Positions 1-5,363 of a stretch of 5,363 bases of DNA are shown here, piece by piece. The stretch is from an uncultured Leptospiraceae bacterium. GTDB lineage: Bacteria; Spirochaetota; Leptospiria; Leptospirales; Leptospiraceae. Each line of letters opens with the position of its first letter. The first letter of the stretch is position 1. The DNA is taken from contig CALDSP010000246.1 in the NCBI GenBank assembly GCA_937924465.1, forward strand, positions 1 to 5,363, written 5' to 3'. The position numbers and the translations under genes are program-made. Below the pieces are notes generated by a model. The model searched no databases. It was not told the origin of the DNA and saw only the letters and a list, made by a program, of their open reading frames with translations.

Positions 1-199
1 GATGAGAAAAATCTTGGTAAATGCTTTGTTCTCTGTATCCCGAAATTCCTTTTTCAAAGATATAAATTTTTTCTGAATAAGGACAAATCACAAGTGCCAC
101 ATCTACTCCCACTTTCATCCAAACAGTTTCTACTTTTTTTATTGCAGAGACAATTTCAATGACAAGGAAAATTTGAAATGAGAGCAAACCAACTAAAAA
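1..199 (-). CDS. Partial open frame resembling the C-terminal half of a Uma2-family protein; probably 5'-truncated
   Basis: This minus-strand frame stays open from just after a TAA (200-202) to the window edge, 66 codons without a stop in AT-rich DNA. It contains FLVIEIVSA followed by VDVALVICPYSEKIYIF and then EKG. Uma2 proteins (PD-(D/E)XK-like fold) typically read PDLVVEIxSP, then a helix with a lysine, then GVxLVWxIDPxxxxVxVYxPG, so the order fits. About six residues of the intervening helix appear missing, and the usual 'PD' before the beta strand is 'IF', so the expected catalytic aspartate is absent. Possible starts are TTG at 185-187 and ATG at 116-118; neither has a convincing ribosome binding site. 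The N-terminal half expected of the family would fall in the lipoprotein gene next door, which is in another frame and unrelated. I infer a decayed remnant, but the part beyond the window is unseen. Family assignment is by eye and tentative. Confidence 0.4.
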
Positions 200-214
200 T
201 TAAGAATCAGTATG

Positions 215-592
215 TTAAAACTGAAAATAACTTGCAGGCTCTAGCTTACAGAGTTCTCCTTTCGATACAAGATTTATAATATCAAAATCTTTGAAATTAC
301 ATTTCTCAATTGGAAAACTCAAAATTTGCCGTTCACATTTTTGAAAATCTTTTTTATAATAGCTGACTTGTTTTCGTTTTGATTCGCTAAGAGAATTCGT
401 TTTAAACTGCTTTTCAACAAAAGCAAAAATATCCATTTGTTTTGTGTTTGGATCTACTCCTTCTTGGCTACATTTCAAAATTGTAAGTAAATAAAGTCTT
501 GTTCGTGCTTCCGTTTCTGTAATATAATCAGGTCCATCTGGAACACAAGAAAATAAAAATAAAAACATGAATAAAATGTATTTTAATTTCAT
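215..592 (-). CDS. Small predicted lipoprotein, function unknown
   Basis: This is a 125-residue protein of unrecognised function. Residues 1-15 form a short lipoprotein signal peptide: MKLKY, then a very hydrophobic ILFMFLFLF, then SC with the lipidation cysteine at 16. Such relaxed lipoboxes are typical of spirochaetes. The mature part begins VPDGPDYITETEARTRL, is mostly charged and helical-looking, and has cysteines at 41, 86, 98 and 115, enough for two disulfides after export. No transmembrane segment follows the signal. The predicted location is membrane-anchored; inner or outer leaflet cannot be told from sequence. The ATG at 590-592 is chosen because it gives the full signal peptide. 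It lacks a clear Shine-Dalgarno and is immediately preceded, in frame, by ATG TAA (593-598). The gene lies 164 bases beyond the carboxylase stop and past that operon's terminator, so it is probably transcribed separately. The general form resembles the many small lineage-specific Leptospira lipoproteins, but I cannot name a family. Confidence 0.8.
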   Translation of the reverse strand: MKLKYILFMFLFLFSCVPDGPDYITETEARTRLYLLTILKCSQEGVDPNTKQMDIFAFVEKQFKTNSLSESKRKQVSYYKKDFQKCERQILSFPIEKCNFKDFDIINLVSKGELCKLEPASYFQF

Positions 593-614
593 TTACATTC
601 ACAATTTAAATAAG

Positions 615-643
615 AATATATTTGAAAAGCCAAAAAGTTTTAA
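615..643 (-). promoter_or_regulatory. Candidate sigma-70-type promoter of the lipoprotein gene
   Basis: Read on the minus strand, TTAAAA (638-643, four of six matches to TTGACA) is followed after 17 bases by TATATT (615-620, five of six matches to TATAAT). Transcription would start near 608, giving a leader of about 16 bases before the ATG at 592. The region is very AT-rich, so such matches also arise by chance. The placement between the upstream terminator and the gene supports it. Confidence 0.4.
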
Positions 644-697
644 AGTTACTTTTACTAAGGCTTTATTCTTTTCAAAGAAGACAAATGGCAAACACTC

Positions 698-735
698 AAA
701 ATAAGAAAACCAACCATACTAAAAAAGTATGGTTG
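698..735 (-). terminator. Rho-independent terminator of the carboxylase operon
   Basis: A perfect 10-bp stem, CAACCATACT (711-720) and AGTATGGTTG (726-735), encloses a 5-base loop of A (T on the minus strand). On the minus strand the hairpin begins 21 bases after the carboxylase stop codon and is followed by GTTTTCTTATTTT, a T-rich tail. The plus-strand side (ACGTTATGTGAC) is not T-rich, so termination is directed at minus-strand transcripts. The stem has only four G-C pairs, which is weak for this class. Confidence 0.8.
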
Positions 736-756
736 ACGTTATGTGACATTAGACTC

Positions 757-3522
757 TCAATATTTTAAAACTTGAAGAGTTCTCTTTTTCTTTCTTTCGG
801 CTATTTCCTCAGGAGATTCTTCTTTCAAAACTTCATCAGGTTCTACTTTGAATATGGTTTGCCCTTTTGTAACAATCTTTCCATCGGAATCTTTTAAAAA
901 GTTTTTGACAACCTTACCACTAAAGGGAGCAGTGATTTTATTAAACATCTTCATCACCTCAATAATAAACAAAGGCTGTCCTGCTTCAAAATGATCTCCC
1001 TCATTAATCATAGGTGGTAAATTCGGAGCTTCTCTTGCGTAAAACATTCCCCCCATAGGAGCTACAATTTCATCAGACTTAGCTTTCGGGGGTGGATTGA
1101 GAGTTTTCACGTGCTTAGCTATTTTTTCAGGATTTGAAAACTCTTCTGGAACAATTGCATTTAAATATTTATCAACATCTAGTTCTACAAATTTACTCTC
1201 TACTCCAATTGCAGGAATCACTTTTAAAATCTCTAAACCAAGTTGGAAAGCCTTATGAGATTCCATGCAACGTTTCCATAAATCCTCTGAAATTGCACTA
1301 GGAGCCGGATTTTTACCTTCTTCAAAAACTTTTTTCCAATAAGAATAATCTTCCTTACTTTTTCCTGTTACTTTTTCTAGGTCTTCATAAAAACTCAAAG
1401 CTTCATTTAAAATTTCTGCATCATGATCCCAAATCATATCACAAGGAGCTTTCCCTTCTTTTGGTTCTAAGTCTAAATAATAATATAAATCATTTAAGAT
1501 GTGAATAGGATTTTTAAGAAACTCTACTTTTCCATTATTCACTTTCCAAGCATGTTCATGATGAGACCCAATGAAACCAGCTAAAGTATGAGGATTACTA
1601 AATAAAGATTTGAGTGGACGAGACAAGAGAGTTAGTTTTCGATTTATAATTTTAGAAAGATTTGGGTCTTGCCCTACTACACTCTTAAAAACTTCTTTCC
1701 ACAAAATTTCAATATCAATGTCTCGAATCACTTCTTCAAGAGACCCCACTGCAGCTAAATAATACATCATAAACCGAGTGTTTGGCTTAAACATTGGATC
1801 CTTTCCAAGAATCCAATTAATCAAACCATAATGCACTGGCATATTAGTTTGCAAATCATGTCCACGAAGTTCTGTCACTTTTATAATGTGAGAGAGTCTT
1901 CTAAGCATTTCTTCACGACTACTTCCGTAAGTAACTAATAAAGCAATATTAGAATCATATGCTCCTGCAAGTCTATAGTGCACAAAAAGACCTGTATCTG
2001 GGTTTCGCACTCCAATGCCTTGGTCATCTCGAATTTCATATTCAATTGGAGGGGACCATGTTTGAATGAGTCCTCCTGCATGAGGTTGAAGAGCTATGTT
2101 CGTTGCGTTAATTCTCACCTCACCTCCTGCAATATTACGCAATTCTCTTGTAGGCTTAGGTAAATGTTTTCCATGTAAAGAAAGTAGTGCCATTACTTCA
2201 ATAATGCTATCTACATAGAAATATTCTTTTGGATTGTTTGGATTGGTAAACTTGAGTTTATATACCATTTCCGTAACTCTATGTTCCACTTGAATCCGCG
2301 TATTCATTTCCATGAAATAGTGATTTGTGCCCTCTACTATAAGCTCAAATGTAGAAACACTGTCCAGTTTCACATAAGCACCAAAACGTTCTCCCTCATC
2401 TTCCATGCGTTTGAGAGTTTCTAAATCTTCTTGGAGAGTTTTGCGTTTTTCAGAGGAGAGATTTGAACTTTTTAACTCTTCTAAAAATAACTCTTGGGTA
2501 TAAGAAACTTCCAAAAGTTTCTGTTCGTGCATTTGCAAAGAACAATCCCTACCACCTAGAGAGATACACCACTCTCCATTTCCAACAAGTTGCATTTCGT
2601 TGTGGCGAGTGTTTTCAATGTTTAACTCAATAAGGAAGTTTCGATTGGAACCTTCTGCTACCACTTTGGACTCTGCTAAAACTTCCATAACTGCAGTCTT
2701 TACTTTAGAACGATCGGAAATAACACGCTGTCCTTTTCCTCCACCACCACCTATATATTTATAGCGTATACGACTGTTAGGGTGTTTACTCCAAATTTGA
2801 TCACTTTGAATTAAAGCTTCATTTTGCAAGTCTTCAATTGTTACAACATCTATCTTTGCATCGTACGAAAGTTGTAAAAGAAGATCTGCATTTTCTTCTA
2901 GAGTTTTACTAGAGTCATAGCTAAAACTTAATTTTTTTTCTTTTGCCAATTTTTCTAAATCATTCGCATTTGGTGCTTTTCGTAACAAAGCTAGTGTAGT
3001 TACATTATCTACTCCCGGAGTTACAGAAACATTTAATTTGCGAGCAATTTTTTTAGCTTCATCCTTTGCCCCTGCCTGACGCGCAACGTGTGAACCCGGA
3101 CCCATAAATGTAATTCCACTTGCTTCTATGGCTTCAATAAACTCTGAATCTTCTGCCATGAATCCATAACCCGCGAATATATGGGTGTAGCCATTGGACT
3201 TAGCAATATCTAAAATTTCTTGAATACGGCGAGTTTTTTCTTCTCCACCTGCTCCCATGTAATCTGGAATTCTGTGGATGTTATTAATGAAACGAAACCC
3301 TCTAAGTTCTGGAGCAAGGGTCATGGGATAAACTACACTATCCTTTTCACTCAAGAGGATTCCATATTCTTTAATTCCAATTTCATCAAATATATCCATT
3401 GCTTCTTTGCGAACAGGTCCTCTACAAACAATAAGGCACTTTATGCTTTCTAAAGAAAAACTTTGAATCCATTCTGATTCTGAGTCTGCAAATCGAATTC
3501 TTTTTCCATTAAAGTCTATCAT
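757..3522 (-). CDS. Acyl-CoA carboxylase, fused biotin carboxylase and biotin carboxyl carrier subunit
   Basis: This cytoplasmic enzyme uses ATP and bicarbonate to carboxylate biotin held on its own C-terminal domain, then offers it to the carboxyltransferase encoded just upstream. The biotin carboxylase N-terminal fold covers about residues 27-170 (AGYGFMAED, GPGSHVARQAGAKDEA). The ATP-grasp part has K255 before GGGGGKG (258-264), RHNEMQ (306-311), RDCS (325-328), K335, E393, and MEMNTRIQVEHRVTEM with E405, N407, R409 and E413. The catalytic arginine is R470 in EVRIN. The carboxylase C-terminal part runs to about 575 (AYDSNIALLVTYG). Residues about 580-815 match nothing I recognise and look helical. 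The biotinyl domain (about 816-895) has EVMKM with the biotin lysine at 858 and a bacterial BCCP-type 'thumb' insert (about 828-843). A charged tail, partly KKKR, follows. Oddities are an insertion of about 60 residues before K255, a shorter one near 343-378, and LQMHEQK in place of the usual MQRRHQK. The start overlaps the upstream stop as TAATG. Role is secure; acyl-CoA substrate is not. Confidence 0.93.
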   Translation of the reverse strand: MIDFNGKRIRFADSESEWIQSFSLESIKCLIVCRGPVRKEAMDIFDEIGIKEYGILLSEKDSVVYPMTLAPELRGFRFINNIHRIPDYMGAGGEEKTRRIQEILDIAKSNGYTHIFAGYGFMAEDSEFIEAIEASGITFMGPGSHVARQAGAKDEAKKIARKLNVSVTPGVDNVTTLALLRKAPNANDLEKLAKEKKLSFSYDSSKTLEENADLLLQLSYDAKIDVVTIEDLQNEALIQSDQIWSKHPNSRIRYKYIGGGGGKGQRVISDRSKVKTAVMEVLAESKVVAEGSNRNFLIELNIENTRHNEMQLVGNGEWCISLGGRDCSLQMHEQKLLEVSYTQELFLEELKSSNLSSEKRKTLQEDLETLKRMEDEGERFGAYVKLDSVSTFELIVEGTNHYFMEMNTRIQVEHRVTEMVYKLKFTNPNNPKEYFYVDSIIEVMALLSLHGKHLPKPTRELRNIAGGEVRINATNIALQPHAGGLIQTWSPPIEYEIRDDQGIGVRNPDTGLFVHYRLAGAYDSNIALLVTYGSSREEMLRRLSHIIKVTELRGHDLQTNMPVHYGLINWILGKDPMFKPNTRFMMYYLAAVGSLEEVIRDIDIEILWKEVFKSVVGQDPNLSKIINRKLTLLSRPLKSLFSNPHTLAGFIGSHHEHAWKVNNGKVEFLKNPIHILNDLYYYLDLEPKEGKAPCDMIWDHDAEILNEALSFYEDLEKVTGKSKEDYSYWKKVFEEGKNPAPSAISEDLWKRCMESHKAFQLGLEILKVIPAIGVESKFVELDVDKYLNAIVPEEFSNPEKIAKHVKTLNPPPKAKSDEIVAPMGGMFYAREAPNLPPMINEGDHFEAGQPLFIIEVMKMFNKITAPFSGKVVKNFLKDSDGKIVTKGQTIFKVEPDEVLKEESPEEIAERKKKRTLQVLKY
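838..1077 (-). other. Biotinyl (BCCP) domain with biotin attachment lysine
   Basis: Residues 816-895 of the fused subunit read like E. coli BCCP: IVAPMGGMFY, a thumb-like YAREAPNLPPMINEGDHF, then LFIIEVMKMFNKI and APFSGKVV. The EVMKM motif occupies 946-960 and the lysine expected to carry biotin is residue 858 (949-951). Alanine to valine in the EAMKM motif is also found in eukaryotic acetyl-CoA carboxylases. Biotin carriers of the propionyl-CoA carboxylase type usually lack the thumb. Confidence 0.9.
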
Positions 3523-5174
3523 TATTCAAACTCCCTTTGTACACCACTCATTGGAGATGGTTTATAGTGTCTCATAAAATAATTTAGGTTTTCTGCTAAA
3601 ACTTTTCTTGTAAAGCCGGGCATAATAATTCTGGAGACCGAACCAAGAGAAAGTGCTTCTTTTGGATTCATAAGTGCTTTTTCGTAACGCTGGGAAAGTT
3701 CTGCAAGAGCTTTATCTCTAATTTGTTTTGCTTCTGTTTCTGAAATTCCTTTTTTTATATTTTCAGAATATTCTTTGTTGATTTTTTGAATTTCATCTTT
3801 GTATACAAAATCTTTACCTGCAGGTCCCATTACCGCAATTCTTGCAGTGGGAAGAGCAAACACGATGCTTGCACCGACAAAGTAAGAGTTAAATGAAGCA
3901 TAAGCTCCTCCAAAAGCATTTCGAATAATAACCGTCATACGAGGTACACGAAGATCAATAATTGAATCTAGCATACGACGTCCTTCCAAAACAATTCCAC
4001 CCGATTCTTGCTCTCTTCCCGGAAGAAAGCCTGTTGTATCTTCAATAAAAATCATTGGAATGTTATACAAATTACAAAAACGAACAAAACGGGTAGTTTT
4101 ACGAGCAGAGTGAATATCTATTTGACCAGAGGCAACAGCAGAATTGTTAGCAACAAACCCAACTACATGTCCTCCAAGTCTACCAAAAGCAGTAATCACA
4201 TTTCTAGCACGTAACGGCTGAATTTCAAAGAAAGCTCCGTGATCACATATATTTTGTAAATAAAGAGTTATATCAAAAGGAGTATTCATTCCTGTAGGTG
4301 AATTAAAAGTTTTTCTAAATAAAATATCTTCTTCATATACAAAACGGTCAATTGGATCGCTGGTTGGCATATAGGGTGCCCCTTCACTGTTATTATTGGG
4401 AAGATAAGAAAGCACACGCAACGCAATTTTAAGTGAACCTAATTCATCGGGAGTAACTAAGTCTACCACTCCACTTTGGCTATGTACTTTAGGACCACCC
4501 AAATCATCTGCAGTAATGCTCTCTCCTAACACTGAGCGCACAACGTCTGGACCTGTAAGTCCAAAGAATGTGTTTTCACACTGGATCATGAAAGAACCTT
4601 GTCGTGGTAAATAAGAACCTCCCCCTGCATTGTAGCCAAACATAAGCATAATGCTTGGAACAATTCCACTTATACGACGTAGGGCGGCAAAGGCCTCACT
4701 GTAACCATCTAGACCTCCCACTCCAGCTGGTACAAACGCTCCCGCAGAGTCATTCATTCCAATAAGAGGAATTCCATTTTCTGCTGCCATGTAAATTAAA
4801 CGAGCAAGTTTACTACCGTTTGTAGCATCCATTGTTCCGGCACGTTGGGTGAAATCATGCCCATAAATAGCAACATCTCTTCCGTTAATACTTAAAATAC
4901 CTGTAACAAGGGAAGCCCCATCTAAATGTACGCCCCAATTTTGATATAGTATATTAGGTTCTTCTTGGGTGAGAACTTTAATACGTTCCCATACAGTCAT
5001 TCTATCTTTGGAATGCTGAACAATAATTCTATCTACTCCACCGCCTTCGAGAGGTTTTTGGAGAAGTTCTTCTCCCATTTCTAGTGTCTGTTCATAAATA
5101 CCTGTAGGTTGAGTTTTAATATTTTTTTCCACAGTTCGAAAAGGATTTTTAAGTGCTGTTAAAGTATTTTCCAT
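3522..5174 (-). CDS. Acyl-CoA carboxylase carboxyltransferase (beta) subunit, PccB/AccD type
   Basis: This 550-residue protein belongs to the carboxyl transferase family, with N- and C-terminal crotonase-like halves in one chain. It would transfer the carboxyl group from carboxybiotin to an acyl-CoA in the cytoplasm. The family region starts near 44 (GGGVDRIIVQHSKDRMTVWERI) after an N-terminal extension of about 43 residues. Visible landmarks are YGHDFTQRAGTM (104-115), NDSAGAFVPAGVGGLDGY (141-158), the first oxyanion-hole glycines in YNAGGGSYLP (181-190), EDTTGFLPGREQESGGI (378-394), the second oxyanion hole in FGGAY (421-425), PTARIAVMGPAG (442-453) and the closing NPKEALSLGSVSRIIMPGFTRK (503-524). 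Two places differ from the norm: DSAGAF where most relatives have DSGGAR, and alanine 426 where propionyl-CoA enzymes have aspartate. Length is close to the usual 510-550. The ATG at 5174 is preceded by GTGAGAGAACT, a weak Shine-Dalgarno. It is the first gene of the operon with the fused carboxylase subunit. Acetyl-CoA, propionyl-CoA or another acyl-CoA could be the substrate. Confidence 0.93.
   Translation of the reverse strand: MENTLTALKNPFRTVEKNIKTQPTGIYEQTLEMGEELLQKPLEGGGVDRIIVQHSKDRMTVWERIKVLTQEEPNILYQNWGVHLDGASLVTGILSINGRDVAIYGHDFTQRAGTMDATNGSKLARLIYMAAENGIPLIGMNDSAGAFVPAGVGGLDGYSEAFAALRRISGIVPSIMLMFGYNAGGGSYLPRQGSFMIQCENTFFGLTGPDVVRSVLGESITADDLGGPKVHSQSGVVDLVTPDELGSLKIALRVLSYLPNNNSEGAPYMPTSDPIDRFVYEEDILFRKTFNSPTGMNTPFDITLYLQNICDHGAFFEIQPLRARNVITAFGRLGGHVVGFVANNSAVASGQIDIHSARKTTRFVRFCNLYNIPMIFIEDTTGFLPGREQESGGIVLEGRRMLDSIIDLRVPRMTVIIRNAFGGAYASFNSYFVGASIVFALPTARIAVMGPAGKDFVYKDEIQKINKEYSENIKKGISETEAKQIRDKALAELSQRYEKALMNPKEALSLGSVSRIIMPGFTRKVLAENLNYFMRHYKPSPMSGVQREFE
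3531..3536 (-). promoter_or_regulatory. Shine-Dalgarno of the biotin carboxylase gene, inside the end of the carboxyltransferase gene
   Basis: On the minus strand AGGGAG lies 8 bases before the ATG at 3520-3522, within the last codons (QREFE) of the upstream gene. The stop and start overlap by one base as TAATG (3520-3524). This layout supports the chosen start and implies translational coupling, which would keep the two carboxylase subunits in proportion. Confidence 0.8.
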
Positions 5175-5223
5175 AGTTCTCTCACTTGGATTGTTTTTTA
5201 TAAGACAACTGCCATCTTTTTGA

Positions 5224-5304
5224 GATTTAAATTTTTTTACTACTTAAATTCGAAAAGAACAAAAAAGAGTCACCATAGTAAAATCAAGTAGTAAATTTTA
5301 AATC
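5224..5304. repeat. Imperfect long inverted repeat upstream of the carboxylase operon
   Basis: The left arm (5224-5245) reads GATTTAAA, four T, then TTTACTACTT. The right arm (5286-5304) read on the opposite strand is GATTTAAA, one A, then TTTACTACTT. Eighteen positions match, interrupted by a 4-versus-1 base internal loop, and the arms are 40 bases apart. A partial copy of the inner motif, TAGTAAAAT (5276-5284), stands in direct orientation 12 bases or so from TAGTAAAT (5289-5296). The repeat could be a pair of regulator sites or a large hairpin; the sequence alone does not decide. Confidence 0.6.
5275..5302 (-). promoter_or_regulatory. Weak candidate promoter of the carboxylase operon
   Basis: On the minus strand TTTAAA (5297-5302) and TACTAT (5275-5280) are 16 bases apart, each with four of six consensus matches. 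Transcription would start near 5268, with a leader of roughly 90 bases that contains the left arm of the inverted repeat. An alternative -10, TATAAA at 5197-5202, would give a short leader but has no convincing -35. The region 5175-5363 holds no gene I can support, so the operon promoter should lie here or just beyond the window. Confidence 0.25.
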
Positions 5305-5363
5305 AATCATTTATATGAGAATTATAAATTCTTAGAATATGATTTTTCTCAGAAATTTTTCTT

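Noticed and set aside
130..214. Search for a terminator after the lipoprotein gene
   Set aside because: T-rich runs are present on the minus strand but I found no stem that would make a convincing hairpin.
1978..2163. Plus-strand open frame of 61 codons
   Set aside because: It lies wholly inside the biotin carboxylase gene on the other strand, with no recognisable domain or ribosome binding site.
3220..3453. Plus-strand open frame of 77 codons
   Set aside because: It is antisense to the conserved N-terminal part of the biotin carboxylase and reads as unrelated low-quality protein.
4008..4214. Plus-strand open frame of 68 codons
   Set aside because: It is antisense to the carboxyltransferase core, whose reading frame is clearly the coding one.
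5318..5332. Small palindrome AGAATTATAAATTCT
   Set aside because: It has a six-base arm of mostly A and T with a three-base centre, expected by chance in this composition and with no T-rich tail.
5303..5362. Minus-strand frame open from the edge to a TGA, possibly the end of an upstream gene
   Set aside because: Nineteen codons of AT-rich sequence without recognisable content are not enough.
5339..5363. Plus-strand ATG that could begin a divergent gene (MIFLRNFS)
   Set aside because: Only eight codons are visible before the edge and there is no Shine-Dalgarno; nothing else supports a gene.

Overview
The window is AT-rich and looks like spirochaete DNA, most likely Leptospiraceae. Three things suggest this: a short lipoprotein with a loose 'LFSC' lipobox, a two-gene acyl-CoA carboxylase locus whose biotin carboxylase and biotin carrier are fused in one long protein, and the base composition. 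The organism is an inference; no rRNA or other marker gene is present. Every supported gene lies on the minus strand, so the layout below runs from high to low coordinates.

5363-5175 is the non-coding leader of the carboxylase operon. It holds an imperfect long inverted repeat (5224-5304) and a weak candidate promoter. 5174-3522 encodes a 550-residue carboxyltransferase subunit of the propionyl/acetyl-CoA carboxylase beta type. 3522-757 encodes a 921-residue protein with a biotin carboxylase, a middle part of unknown kind and a C-terminal biotin carrier domain (biotinyl lysine 858). The two genes share one base (TAATG) and a Shine-Dalgarno sequence lies inside the end of the first, so they are an operon and probably translationally coupled. 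A hairpin with a T-rich tail (711-735) ends it.

Together the two proteins supply all the catalytic parts of a biotin-dependent acyl-CoA carboxylase: ATP-dependent carboxylation of biotin on the large subunit, then transfer of the carboxyl group to an acyl-CoA on the small one. The substrate cannot be fixed from sequence. The CT residue known to separate propionyl- from acetyl-CoA enzymes is an alanine here. The biotin carboxylase also departs from the family norm in several places.

592-215 encodes a small predicted lipoprotein of unknown function with its own likely promoter. 199-1 holds an open frame running off the window edge that resembles the C-terminal half of a Uma2-type nuclease and appears to lack its 5' part. 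I saw no RNA genes, CRISPR arrays, insertion sequences or origins.
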